From Parabacteroides faecis (GTDB taxonomy: Bacteria; Bacteroidota; Bacteroidia; Bacteroidales; Tannerellaceae): a stretch of DNA of 64,000 nt. Below the pieces are notes generated by a model. It saw only the letters and a program-made list of their open reading frames with translations. It ran no database searches and was not told the origin of the DNA. The position numbers and the translations under genes are program-made. Where the stretch lies: positions 558,001 through 622,000 of the forward strand of contig NZ_BMPB01000001.1 in assembly GCF_014647375.1 (NCBI RefSeq), read 5' to 3'. Positions 37,201-46,673 of this stretch are shown here, piece after piece (position 1 is the first letter of the stretch; every line of letters begins with the position of its first letter).

Positions 37201-37208
37201 CAAAGATA
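37201..37208 (-). promoter_or_regulatory. -7 box directly before the DUF3943 start (possible leaderless transcript)
   Basis: The minus strand reads TATCTTTG, ending 4 bp before the ATG (37196). Transcription starting about 7 nt after the box would begin at or near the A of the start codon. No clear -33 TTG was seen. Confidence 0.45.
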
Positions 37209-37402
37209 ATGGAATAAACAGTTCTGATTTTCTTATTTTTAAAAGTTACCAAAGATGTCGGAATACAGACGAATGATAAAGTGTCCAAACTTTAAACAGC
37301 TCAGAATGATTCCATGAATTACTTCACATACTAAATCCAGGTACATTCTACCGGATGTTCATGTTTTCTTTTACAAATTATATAACCCTGTTGATTTTTA
37401 CT

Positions 37403-37410
37403 TACATTTG
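37403..37410 (+). promoter_or_regulatory. -7 box of the acyltransferase/protease operon
   Basis: TACATTTG fits TAnnTTTG, 26 bp before the ATG at 37437. Confidence 0.5.
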
Positions 37411-37436
37411 TATCTTACAACCTAAAAATCTAAGTT

Positions 37437-38540
37437 ATGGCACAATCAGGAAGGTTACTCTCACTAGATGTGATGAGAGGCATTACTATCGCAGGAATGA
37501 TCATGGTGAACAATCCGGGAACCTGGGATTATGTGTATGCACCACTCCGCCACGCATCATGGAACGGTTTAACACCAACCGATCTGGTATTCCCGTTCTT
37601 TATGTTCATTATGGGAGTATCCATGTTCTTTTCCTTACGAAAATATAACTTCAAACTCTCCAAAGAAAGCGTTACAAAAGTACTGAAACGAACCGTGCTT
37701 ATCTTTCTGGTCGGACTCGGACTGAATATATTCTCACATATCTGTTATAACGGATTTTCTCATTTTGAGAATCTTCGTATCCTGGGAGTAATGCAACGCC
37801 TCGCACTGGCTTATGGTGCCGGTTCGCTGATCGGACTCGCCATCAACCACAAATACATTTTACAAACAGCCGCCGGTATTCTGATCGTTTACTGGATGCT
37901 TCTTGCTTTTACAGGAAGCACGACATTATCGGAAGATAATATTATAGCCATAGCAGACCGTTTCCTGTTCGGTAATACACATATGTACCATGATTATCTG
38001 GCAGACGGAACACGTATCGCTTTCGATCCTGAAGGATTGTTAAGTTGTCTGGGAAGTATCGGACATGTTCTGCTGGGCTTTTATGCCGGTAAGATTATTC
38101 TGGACAGTAAAAAAAATAACGAACTGGTCATCCGCAATCTGTTTATATTCGGAACAATCATTCTTTTCCTGGGATTCCTGTTCAGTTACGGTTGTCCGAT
38201 CAATAAAAAATTATGGAGCAGCACATTCGTTTTAACAACCTGCGGATTCGGTTCATTATTCCTTGCTCTTCTTATCTGGATCATCGATATCAATGGTAAA
38301 AAGAAATGGTCGTTATTTTTCGAGTCTTTCGGTATCAACCCGTTATATCTTTATGTGCAGGGAGCTATTTTCGCTGTCATACTCGATAAATGCGGAATAA
38401 CATCTTATGTTTATTCAGATGTACTGGCACCCTTATTCGGTAATTTCGGAGGTTCACTGGTATGGGCAATTCTCTTTGTCATACTGAACTGGATACCGGG
38501 ATATTGGTTATATAAGAAACATATCTATATAAAACTATAA
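37437..38540 (+). CDS. HGSNAT-like/DUF5009 membrane acyltransferase
   Basis: This 367-residue polytopic protein starts with the family signature LLSLDVMRGITIAGMIMVNNPG and has TPTDLVFPFFMFIMGVSMFFSL soon after. It resembles bacterial homologues of heparan-alpha-glucosaminide N-acetyltransferase, which carry acetyl groups across a membrane to sugar amines. About ten hydrophobic helices span the rest (for example FIFGTIILFLGFLFSYGC, FLALLIWIIDING, WAILFVILNWIPGYWL). The last base of its stop is the first base of the next gene's ATG (TAATG), so the two are translationally coupled. Substrate in bacteria is not known. In Bacteroidales these genes often sit by glycan-related loci. Confidence 0.82.
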   Translation: MAQSGRLLSLDVMRGITIAGMIMVNNPGTWDYVYAPLRHASWNGLTPTDLVFPFFMFIMGVSMFFSLRKYNFKLSKESVTKVLKRTVLIFLVGLGLNIFSHICYNGFSHFENLRILGVMQRLALAYGAGSLIGLAINHKYILQTAAGILIVYWMLLAFTGSTTLSEDNIIAIADRFLFGNTHMYHDYLADGTRIAFDPEGLLSCLGSIGHVLLGFYAGKIILDSKKNNELVIRNLFIFGTIILFLGFLFSYGCPINKKLWSSTFVLTTCGFGSLFLALLIWIIDINGKKKWSLFFESFGINPLYLYVQGAIFAVILDKCGITSYVYSDVLAPLFGNFGGSLVWAILFVILNWIPGYWLYKKHIYIKL

Positions 38541-41023
38541 TGAATCGTATCAAGCTATTCCGGCATTGTTTCTGTATAAGTATCATTTCGTTCTTCCTGT
38601 TGTATGCAGGTGAAGGAAAATCACAGATAAGCGAAGGAGGAAAACCGCTTAGTTTCAACTATCAAAACATGTTGAAAAGTGAACAGCCGGTTGTTCGGAT
38701 ACCTGTCAACTTCAGTGTGGAAGATTTGATCGCTGTCGATGAATGGCGGGTAAGCCAGGGAGCCCCTCTGACTGTTTCCACTTTAATAGATACGGATTTG
38801 AATATGGATACTGACGGACAATGGCTCACCTTGCCCAATGGAAAAGAAATATGGCAACTACGTCTGCAGGCAAAAGGGGCAATTGCATTAATGCTCTATT
38901 ATAATGCGTTTTATATTCCTGAAGGAGGAAAATTATTTATTTATAATGCCGACAAAACTCAATTACTGGGAGCTTATACTTCACAGACCAATCCGGGAGG
39001 AAAAGCTTTTGCAACGGAATTTGTGGCAGGGGATGATCTTACGATCGAATATGAACCGCCTGTTTCCGGTGAAAAAGCCGGAATAATTATCAATCAGGTA
39101 GGATATGGATACAATCATCTGACTATATCCGGGAATTTACGAAGCACAGGTCCGGGAACTTCCAGTTCCTGTATGGTAAATATCAACTGTGAGGAAGGGG
39201 AGGAATGGCAGAATGAAAAGAACGGAGTTTGTCAAATGGTTGAAAAGGTAGGTGGCGCCGGGCTCCTTTGTTCCGGTTCTCTGATAAATAATACAGCCAA
39301 AGATATGAAACCTTATATTTTGTCTGCTTATCACTGCATGAAAAATTATGATAACGATAAAATAGCTTCGGTAGAAGATTTCAACCAATGGATGTTTTAT
39401 TTTCATTTTGAACAGACCGGATGTGAAACTTCTTCTCCCGCTACCGACTACAAAACAATGGTAGGCTGTAGCCACATCGCAAGTATCCCGATAGAAGGTG
39501 GTTCCGACGGGTTATTATTATTGCTGAATAACAAGATACCTGAGAGTTATAATGTTTATTTCAACGGGTGGAACAGGAGTGATATTGCTCCCTCATCAGG
39601 AGTTAATATCCATCATCCTTCAGGCGATTATATGAAAATATCCACTTTCGGCGATCGACCGGTAAGGACAGCGACCTGGATAGATAATACATTTACAACC
39701 GGAATCCCCGACGGACATTGGAACGTAATTTTCGATAAAACCCTCAATGGCCATAGCGTCACGGAAGGCGGCTCTTCCGGTTCACCTCTTTTCAATGAGA
39801 ATAAACAAATTGTCGGAACATTAAGCGGAGGAAATTCAAGCTGTCGCCTGACAAACGGCAATAATCTATACGGTAAATTTTCTTACCATTGGGACCAATA
39901 CAGCAAGAGGAATACCGGTCGTATGGATATCTGGCTGGATCCGTTGAATACCGGTGTTACCGAACTTCCAGGTCTGGCGCAGACCGGAGAAGAAGGAAAT
40001 TTGATCAATTACAAATCACCAATAGATGTTACTGCTGAAGTTTCACCTTCCAACCATGTTCTTGTACAATGGAACGCCCCTCTATATACGAAAACAATAG
40101 GGTGGGGAACACAAAATGCATACACACACGTGGGATATCAAAGTACTCCTTTCTATTTCGGTCAGCGTTGGGAACCGAAAGACCTGATAAATATCCACAA
40201 CAAGAAACTGACGAATGTAAAATTCATTCCTGCTGTTAATGTTTACTATGCCATATATATCAAACAGGGAGAACGGATCTATCAGCAGGAAGTCGGCTCT
40301 ACGACAGCTAACAGATCGAATACGATACAATTAAAAACTCCATATGTGATCGATGCCAGTCAGGAACTGATTATTTCCATATATGCGAGAAAATACAGTA
40401 GAAGTAACGGACCAGCTTATATAGACAAAGGACCGGCTATTCATGGAAAAGGAAATCTGTTATCGTTCGACGGAAACCAGTGGGAATATTTGAAAGATGA
40501 AGAAAATGATAATAATTTTATCATATCCGCCACTGTCACTTCGGAATATGGCGAATTAGCGGATCTCCGATCTGCCTCAACAGAATCCATCGCAGCTTTC
40601 CCTGTTATCACAGGATATACTATCTATAAAAACCAGGAAAAACTCGTAACTGTTCCGGCTTCTACACTCCAATTTACAGACAAGAATGTCACTGCAGGTA
40701 TACATACCTACAGTGTTTCAGCTCTTTATGACTTAAAAGAGAGTAAAGCGACTAAAGCGGCATCAGAAGTAACCGTAAGTTCTGAAAACATATCGGCTAC
40801 GGATGATATCAACATTTATCCAACTGTATTCAAAGATCGGATCCAGATAAAGAATTACAGGCAAATCAAAAACATAGAGATTTATTCTACTGACGGAAAA
40901 ATGATTCGGAAAGTAAACGACCCGGCAGAATGGATAGATGTCCAAACCATGCCGCAGGGAGTTTATTTCTTCAAACTGATCACGGATAAAGCTGTCCGAA
41001 CAATCCGGGGTATTAAACAATAG
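38540..41023 (+). CDS. Secreted trypsin-like serine protease with T9SS sorting domain
   Basis: This 827-residue protein begins with a signal peptide (about residues 1-28). The protease domain, about residues 205-470, resembles lysyl endopeptidase-type S1 enzymes. The catalytic His is in YILSAYHCM, the likely Asp in GGSDGLLLLLN, and the catalytic Ser in EGGSSGSPLFN, with VGTLSGGNSSC after it. A fibronectin-like region follows, then a C-terminal type A sorting domain (about residues 750-827: NIYPTVFKDRIQI, IEIYSTDGKMIRKV, MPQGVYFFKLITDKAVRTIRGIKQ) of the kind cleaved and replaced by A-LPS on type IX secretion. porZ is elsewhere in the window, so the export route is plausible. It overlaps the upstream stop by one base. 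Confidence 0.9.
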   Translation: MNRIKLFRHCFCISIISFFLLYAGEGKSQISEGGKPLSFNYQNMLKSEQPVVRIPVNFSVEDLIAVDEWRVSQGAPLTVSTLIDTDLNMDTDGQWLTLPNGKEIWQLRLQAKGAIALMLYYNAFYIPEGGKLFIYNADKTQLLGAYTSQTNPGGKAFATEFVAGDDLTIEYEPPVSGEKAGIIINQVGYGYNHLTISGNLRSTGPGTSSSCMVNINCEEGEEWQNEKNGVCQMVEKVGGAGLLCSGSLINNTAKDMKPYILSAYHCMKNYDNDKIASVEDFNQWMFYFHFEQTGCETSSPATDYKTMVGCSHIASIPIEGGSDGLLLLLNNKIPESYNVYFNGWNRSDIAPSSGVNIHHPSGDYMKISTFGDRPVRTATWIDNTFTTGIPDGHWNVIFDKTLNGHSVTEGGSSGSPLFNENKQIVGTLSGGNSSCRLTNGNNLYGKFSYHWDQYSKRNTGRMDIWLDPLNTGVTELPGLAQTGEEGNLINYKSPIDVTAEVSPSNHVLVQWNAPLYTKTIGWGTQNAYTHVGYQSTPFYFGQRWEPKDLINIHNKKLTNVKFIPAVNVYYAIYIKQGERIYQQEVGSTTANRSNTIQLKTPYVIDASQELIISIYARKYSRSNGPAYIDKGPAIHGKGNLLSFDGNQWEYLKDEENDNNFIISATVTSEYGELADLRSASTESIAAFPVITGYTIYKNQEKLVTVPASTLQFTDKNVTAGIHTYSVSALYDLKESKATKAASEVTVSSENISATDDINIYPTVFKDRIQIKNYRQIKNIEIYSTDGKMIRKVNDPAEWIDVQTMPQGVYFFKLITDKAVRTIRGIKQ

Positions 41024-41025
41024 AA

Positions 41026-41805
41026 TCAATATGAAACCGTCACATCAAAACCAGCTTTCCGTGCCCGGTCTGCTATTGCATCCAATGCTTCTCCGGAAAC
41101 TTTTTTGAGACCTTTCAAAGGAGTTTCACGGTCGATGGTATAGATCATAACTTGTTTCGGTTTTATTTTCTTCAATGCTTCAAGCCAGCCGTTTATTTCT
41201 ACTTCAGTCGTGTTATCGACCGGTTCACCGTTCAGTTCGCCCCGGAGGAACATGGTCTGGATAATCAAATTCCCTTTGAAACGGCATAATTGTTCCAGCA
41301 ACCGATCGAATGTAAAGGAGGGAGAATTCGGAACATTCAATTGCCGTATCCGGCTATCGAGTACAGAATCGAGTTTAAGTATATTATCTTCGATCTTATT
41401 TAATGCCCGGAACACACCTTCTTTATGAAGCATCGTCGAATTAGATAAAACGGCAATCTTGGCGTTCGGAAAGAAACGGTCACGGATGGCGATCGTATCT
41501 TCAATGATACCTTCGAATTCCGGATGCATGGTCGGTTCACCGTTACCGGCAAAAGTGATCACATCAGGAGCAATACCTTCCGTCTGCATCACTGATAACT
41601 TTTCTTCCAAAGCAGCTTTTACCTCTTCACGAACCGGTAATTTAGTATGCGTACGACGTTCCCCATTCAAACCGCATTCACAGTAAATACAGTCGAAAGA
41701 ACAAAGCTTGCCGTCCACAGGAAGCAGGTTCATACCCAAAGAAACACCCAGACGCCGACTATGTATCGGACCGAATACTATTTTATCAAAAAGAATTGTT
41801 GACAT
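41026..41805 (-). CDS. Radical SAM protein (COG0731, TYW1-like)
   Basis: This 259-residue enzyme of the AdoMet radical superfamily carries the cluster motif C35-x3-C39-x2-C42 (CSFDCIYC). The N-terminus FGPIHSRRLGVSLGMNLLP is typical of the group often annotated as wybutosine-like or Fe-S oxidoreductases; further conserved parts are FAGNGEPTMHP and VLSNSTMLH. Its reaction is not known in bacteria. It is convergent with the T9SS protease (2-bp gap). A TAGCTTTG on the minus strand at 41879-41886 is a possible -7 box. It is not an obvious anSME: the extra Cys clusters of sulfatase-maturating enzymes are missing. Confidence 0.88.
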   Translation of the reverse strand: MSTILFDKIVFGPIHSRRLGVSLGMNLLPVDGKLCSFDCIYCECGLNGERRTHTKLPVREEVKAALEEKLSVMQTEGIAPDVITFAGNGEPTMHPEFEGIIEDTIAIRDRFFPNAKIAVLSNSTMLHKEGVFRALNKIEDNILKLDSVLDSRIRQLNVPNSPSFTFDRLLEQLCRFKGNLIIQTMFLRGELNGEPVDNTTEVEINGWLEALKKIKPKQVMIYTIDRETPLKGLKKVSGEALDAIADRARKAGFDVTVSY

Positions 41806-42188
41806 AACTATATATGTTTTTTATCTATAGGTTCTCCATATAACAAAGAACGCAGTCATATTTCTTGAATTATGGACACAAAGCTACAAAAGAGCTTAAC
41901 ACATTGTCTTATCCATACACAATTTATTTTTGATTATACAGGTTATAAAACTATATTTTATTATTTTTGCAATTGGATGGGTGGCCGTTATATAGCAATA
42001 CTCTATCTATTACAGAAAGCATCTGGCTTTATTCTTTTCAATTTATATTTCATAGTTTATAGTATTTTTACTCACTAGTATTTTACATTTGTTTATTCAT
42101 AAACAAGTCATGTATATATTAGTGCAATGACTATGTATTATAAATTATGAAAGAATTATTGAGACAGCAATGAACCCGGTCAGTTCCT
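41806..42188. other. AT-rich gap between the radical SAM gene and the MBOAT gene
   Basis: It contains a -7-like TATTTTTG at 41962-41969 (plus strand), about 220 bp before the MBOAT start, and TAGCTTTG on the minus strand at 41879-41886. A 68-codon frame (41872-42078) has no family features, and I do not accept it as a gene. I see no RNA fold I can name. Confidence 0.3.
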
Positions 42189-43688
42189 ATGCTTTCATTC
42201 TTATTAACTGTCACTTCGGGGAATTGGGGACAGCAATATTATATTATTGTGTTATTCAATTCTATAGAGTTTATCATTTTCCTGCCGGTCGTATTCACAC
42301 TATATTGGCTGGCAAATAAAAATATAAAGTGGCAAAACTTTTTTGTCATAATTGTAAGCTATATATTCTATGGTTGGTGGGACATACGTTTTCTTTCCCT
42401 GATCATATTGACCAGCTCTTTTTGTTTTATCAGCGGGCTTCTTATCGAACAAGCCGCAGGAAACCGTAAAAAACAAAAGATAATCAATGCGATCAACATT
42501 TTACTTAACATAGGTATTTTAGGTACTTTCAAGTATTTCAACTTCTTCAGTGCTAATTTGAAAACAGTATTACATACGTTAGGTTTCGAACCAGACTGGA
42601 TCACATTGGATATACTTCTTCCTGTCGGCATAAGTTTTTACACGCTGCAGGCATTAAGTTACAGCATCGACGTATATCAAAAGAAAATATCAGCCTGTCA
42701 TGATCCGGTTGCCTTTTTTGCTTTTGTCAGTTTCTTTCCACAACTGGTGGCAGGTCCTATAGAAAGAGCGACCAACTTATTACCTCAGTTTTATAAACGG
42801 CGGACATTCGATTATCATAAGGCAATAGACGGTTGCCAGCAGATGTTATGGGGTTTTTTCAAGAAGATGATAATAGCCGACAATTGTGCGGTAGCAGTCA
42901 ATGAGATATGGAGCAGTTATCAGTATCAGAGCAGTTTTACTCTTTTACTGGGAGCCATTTTATTTACTTTCCAGATATACGGAGATTTTTCAGGTTATTC
43001 GGATATTGCTATCGGGTGTTCCCGATTATTTGGGATCGACTTGATGAAGAATTTCAATTATCCTTATTTTTCAAGAGATATATCTGAATTTTGGAGACGC
43101 TGGCATATTTCATTAAGTACCTGGTTTCGTGATTATGTCTATGTTCCTTTGGGAGGGAGCCGCTGTAAAAAAGCAAAAGTGATTCGAAATACGTTTATTA
43201 TATTCATTATCAGCGGACTTTGGCATGGAGCAAACTGGACGTTCATTGTATGGGGAATTTATCATGCCTGCCTCTTTATTCCTCTTCTGTTACTCAAACG
43301 AAACAGAAGATATACTCAAACGATTGTAGCAGAAGGTAAGTTTTTACCCTCTTTGAAAGAAGCAGTACAAGTACTCACCACATGTTTCTTTGTTCTTATC
43401 GGATGGATCATTTTCCGGGCAGATAATATAGGTGAAGCAGCCGACTATCTGTCCCGTCTTTTTTCTTCTTCCTTACTAGACATATCTTTTCCTCATGGCA
43501 AGAGAGCTTTGATATACTGTTTATTCTTACTTGCCATAGAATGGATACAACGGGAGAAAGAGCATGGTTTACAAATAAACAAGGAGATTAAATCGCCCGT
43601 GGTCCGGTGGAGTATCTATTATATACTGATATTTATAATCGTCTTTTTACAAGGTACACCTGCTGATTTTATTTACTTTCAATTCTGA
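42189..43688 (+). CDS. MBOAT-family O-acyltransferase (AlgI-like)
   Basis: This inner-membrane acyltransferase moves an acyl group, usually acetyl, to a periplasmic polysaccharide. The family core starts with VLFNSIEFIIFLPVVFTLYWL, so the true start may be the GTG at 42249; the 20 residues before it from 42189 are not family-like. Conserved landmarks: FGYSDIAIG-type GDFSGYSDIAIGCSRLFGIDLMKNFNYPYFSRDISEFWRRWHISLSTWFRDYVYVPLGG, and the catalytic His in SGLWHGANWTFIVWG. It has about eleven TM helices and 499 codons. The SGNH-like gene follows 5 bp later, the usual MBOAT/AlgX-AlgJ-type pairing. Which polymer is acylated is not known. Confidence 0.9.
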   Translation: MLSFLLTVTSGNWGQQYYIIVLFNSIEFIIFLPVVFTLYWLANKNIKWQNFFVIIVSYIFYGWWDIRFLSLIILTSSFCFISGLLIEQAAGNRKKQKIINAINILLNIGILGTFKYFNFFSANLKTVLHTLGFEPDWITLDILLPVGISFYTLQALSYSIDVYQKKISACHDPVAFFAFVSFFPQLVAGPIERATNLLPQFYKRRTFDYHKAIDGCQQMLWGFFKKMIIADNCAVAVNEIWSSYQYQSSFTLLLGAILFTFQIYGDFSGYSDIAIGCSRLFGIDLMKNFNYPYFSRDISEFWRRWHISLSTWFRDYVYVPLGGSRCKKAKVIRNTFIIFIISGLWHGANWTFIVWGIYHACLFIPLLLLKRNRRYTQTIVAEGKFLPSLKEAVQVLTTCFFVLIGWIIFRADNIGEAADYLSRLFSSSLLDISFPHGKRALIYCLFLLAIEWIQREKEHGLQINKEIKSPVVRWSIYYILIFIIVFLQGTPADFIYFQF

Positions 43689-43693
43689 ACGTT

Positions 43694-44587
43694 ATGAAGA
43701 AGTTTATAAAACAATTGATTGTTTTCTTTATTCCTCTCCTGATCATATTCGCCTTATTGGAATATGCAATCAGACAGATCCCTAATACTTACAAATATAA
43801 AAACGAATGGATGTTACAACATGCGGATAGCTTAAATACGCTCATATTGGGTAATTCACATTGTATGTCAGGGATCGATCCTTTTTTTCTCACTCATAAG
43901 GCTTTTAATTTTGCAAATTCTTCACAAGATCTGGAACGCGATTATTTCATACTGACCAAGTACGAAGAAATATATACGGAGTTAAAGTATGTCATCCTTT
44001 CTTTCTCGTATTGTACACTTCAGGATAGGATGGATTATACAGACAAATCCCGTTTAAAATATTACGGTATTTATATGGGATATGATAAATATAAATATAG
44101 TGTAGAAATCACGAGTAGCATTACTTACGAAAAAATAAAAGAATACTTAAAAGGAAACACTTCACAATATTCTCCGTCGGGATTCATAGTCAATAATTCT
44201 TCAATTGAAAATTTAGGAATAAGCGGCATAAAAGCAGCTAAACGACATACATTAAATAACCGGGAAAGTGTAGCTGAAAACCTTATATTTTTGGATAAAA
44301 TAATCCGGTTCTGTGAGAGTAAACAGATCAAATTAATCCTTGTCACTACGCCGACCTATCCCAGTTATTATGAACATCTGAATGAACAACAACTCGATTT
44401 ACTGTTTTCTACAGCAAAAGAAAAAGTGGATAACTACCCAAATATCCTCTATCTCAATTTTCTGAAAGATGACAGATTCGATGATATCGATTTCAAAGAT
44501 GGTGACCATTTATCAAAACAAGGAGCTGAAAAGTTTACCAAAATGTTGAAAGATAGCATCGACTATATCTTAAAAACAGAGTTATAA
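43694..44587 (+). CDS. SGNH-hydrolase-like partner of the MBOAT acyltransferase
   Basis: This 297-residue protein has one N-terminal TM anchor (residues 8-25) and a periplasmic SGNH-like domain. Block I is LILGNSHCMSG with the candidate nucleophile Ser55. Block V is KDGDHLSKQG with the Asp-x-x-His pair (269-272). It resembles the esterase-fold proteins that take acyl groups from an MBOAT and pass them to sugars. It lies 5 bp downstream of the MBOAT gene and ends 9 bp from the convergent HhH gene. The fold assignment rests on two blocks only; enzymatic activity is inferred. Confidence 0.78.
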   Translation: MKKFIKQLIVFFIPLLIIFALLEYAIRQIPNTYKYKNEWMLQHADSLNTLILGNSHCMSGIDPFFLTHKAFNFANSSQDLERDYFILTKYEEIYTELKYVILSFSYCTLQDRMDYTDKSRLKYYGIYMGYDKYKYSVEITSSITYEKIKEYLKGNTSQYSPSGFIVNNSSIENLGISGIKAAKRHTLNNRESVAENLIFLDKIIRFCESKQIKLILVTTPTYPSYYEHLNEQQLDLLFSTAKEKVDNYPNILYLNFLKDDRFDDIDFKDGDHLSKQGAEKFTKMLKDSIDYILKTEL

Positions 44588-44596
44588 AATCATATT

Positions 44597-46660
44597 TTAA
44601 AACTTATACCGCAGAAGTGCATATAAATCTGTTTTGTTATGTCCTTCTATCTCCTCCTGATCTGTACCGATCACATTACGATCAGCATAATAAGTATGTC
44701 CCAGCTTAGCAGAAAGGGATAATTTATCCAGTATGTTCCATCGAAAAGATAAAGATAACCTGATCCCTTTTCCATAAAAAGAAGGCATATTGAAAGCATA
44801 CAGAATATTCTTCTCATACGAATTAATACGACTGTAATAATCGTCCGTATGAAAATATGCCATATAAATATCCGACTGAAACGGAAGGTTAGACGGTTTC
44901 CAGCCTGCCCCTTGTGAAATCATCCATCCAAGACTGCGTTTCCCTTTCCATTCATCATAATAAACACAGTCGGCAGATGTTTTCAATATCCATACCGATC
45001 GTATACCATATAAAAACTGTAATCTGAAACGTTGTTGTGAATAGGGCAGGATATTTAATGTCGATTCATTTTCCAATGTCCGATTCTTTTCTTTTTTCCT
45101 ATACTTATAACGTAAATACCATGCAAAATTTTTACCCGGATCAGCATCCAGTTGAACCATATATTCCTGCCCCGAAGAAGGAGCATCCACACCATATTTT
45201 AACCAGGGAAAACGGAACACGTCAGCATACATGAACAACTTGAAATGGGCAAATGGCGTCCATTGCATACCAGCATAAACTCCTTGTTCGTTCTGTATGG
45301 AAGAGTTCTGACCGAACGCGTTCCCGAAAAAGGCCTGGTATTTCCTGTCATAATAACGGTGCAATACCAGTAATGACAAATAAGAAACAGGCGTTAACTG
45401 AAAGGCATTCAGTGTGGCGACTGCCTTATTGGAAGATATGGCCGTCTCGCCGTAAAACTTTACTTTTTTAGTTTTCAACATATAATCAACGCTCATGTTG
45501 ATATTATCGTTCCCCCTAAAATAAAACAGATTATAAGGCTTCGGATCAGGTTGTATCCGATATTTTCCGAAAGAGTAGGACAGGGCTGTTATCCCAACCG
45601 AAAAATTGGAATTTTCATAACGCACGTTTCCACCATATGTCTGCATAGGAATAATATGTTTCTTTTCCCAATCACGTTCCAAACGGTGTAAACCGTCTGT
45701 TTTAAATGAACTTACTTCATTGTTATCAACACCGGCATCTAATTTCCGGTAAGAATAGAACAGACTGATATAGAACTGTTTCAAGGCTACAGTAGACGCC
45801 ATTCCGCGAAAGTAATCATTCTCGTTTGTTGAAAAGTGACGACGAAAACCATTCGTTCGTCTTTCAGCTTGTGCCACGATCGAACTACGCCCGGGTGTAA
45901 AATCATTACTGATAACCAGACCTTGTCCGAAAGATATCTTATAGTCACCTATAGCCAGACTTTTCAACCACTTATTCATATCCTTGAAAAAAAGATGTAT
46001 CGAATAGAAATCATACCCTTTGTGATAAGAGTTCCAAAACGGTTCACCGGCGTCTTTTTCTGCTACTACTCCCAGTTGCAGTCTGTCATCAAACGCATAC
46101 GAATAGCGTAGATGATGATAAAATGGTTCGCCCAGATATTTCCGGTTGGGATATTGCTGCAAAATACTATCCGGATATGAACAATATCCTTTTTTCTGTT
46201 GAAAACATTTATCATATCTGATTTGCAATTCATTAGAACCATACTTCAACAAGTTTTTAACAGAGAAAGGACGTTTATTAACCGATATATCTCCAATATA
46301 AACAAATGGAAGCAACAGGGAAATAGTATCGAAATCCATTCCTTCCATATTCTTTAATTCATAAAGAGTGACCAGTTTTCCATATTTTGTACGATATGTC
46401 AACAGACTGGTTATTTGTTGGTCGGACAGAAAAGGCAAACGTTTCAGTTCATTTTCAGTGACACTATTCAGCTCAAAAGGATGTTCCGTCAAGTAGGAGA
46501 GATCTGTATATAGGTTTTCAATCCGGGCCTCATCCTCCGTTTCAGAAGTCAGTTCTTCCATATATTCCATCCACTTATCAACAGAATATATATTCTGACT
46601 ATTAAGGTTATAACTGTTTATCAACAGATATACCAACAGGGTTATCCACAATCTTTTCAT
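44597..46660 (-). CDS. Helix-hairpin-helix domain protein with outer-membrane barrel
   Basis: This 687-residue protein has a signal peptide (1-21, ending NSQN). The next about 110 residues hold two helix-hairpin-helix repeats (FELNSVTENELKRLPFLSDQQITSLLTYRTKYG and LVTLYELKNMEGMDFDTISLLLPFVYIG), similar to the DNA-binding repeats of ComEA. From about residue 150 the sequence is barrel-like, with many aromatic alternations and the ending HNKTDLYALLRYKF. A HhH unit attached to an outer-membrane barrel suggests DNA contact at the cell envelope, but no function is proven for this Bacteroidota family. It forms an operon with the gene 13 bp upstream. Confidence 0.75.
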   Translation of the reverse strand: MKRLWITLLVYLLINSYNLNSQNIYSVDKWMEYMEELTSETEDEARIENLYTDLSYLTEHPFELNSVTENELKRLPFLSDQQITSLLTYRTKYGKLVTLYELKNMEGMDFDTISLLLPFVYIGDISVNKRPFSVKNLLKYGSNELQIRYDKCFQQKKGYCSYPDSILQQYPNRKYLGEPFYHHLRYSYAFDDRLQLGVVAEKDAGEPFWNSYHKGYDFYSIHLFFKDMNKWLKSLAIGDYKISFGQGLVISNDFTPGRSSIVAQAERRTNGFRRHFSTNENDYFRGMASTVALKQFYISLFYSYRKLDAGVDNNEVSSFKTDGLHRLERDWEKKHIIPMQTYGGNVRYENSNFSVGITALSYSFGKYRIQPDPKPYNLFYFRGNDNINMSVDYMLKTKKVKFYGETAISSNKAVATLNAFQLTPVSYLSLLVLHRYYDRKYQAFFGNAFGQNSSIQNEQGVYAGMQWTPFAHFKLFMYADVFRFPWLKYGVDAPSSGQEYMVQLDADPGKNFAWYLRYKYRKKEKNRTLENESTLNILPYSQQRFRLQFLYGIRSVWILKTSADCVYYDEWKGKRSLGWMISQGAGWKPSNLPFQSDIYMAYFHTDDYYSRINSYEKNILYAFNMPSFYGKGIRLSLSFRWNILDKLSLSAKLGHTYYADRNVIGTDQEEIEGHNKTDLYALLRYKF

Positions 46661-46673
46661 AGTTATTATCAGG

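Noticed and set aside
41026-41805. Radical SAM gene as the sulfatase-maturating enzyme needed by the two sulfatases
   Set aside because: It is too short and lacks the extra cysteine clusters of anSME; the N-terminus matches the COG0731 group.
41872-42078. 68-codon open frame between the radical SAM and MBOAT genes
   Set aside because: No family features, signal peptide or convincing promoter spacing, and composition like the AT-rich gap.
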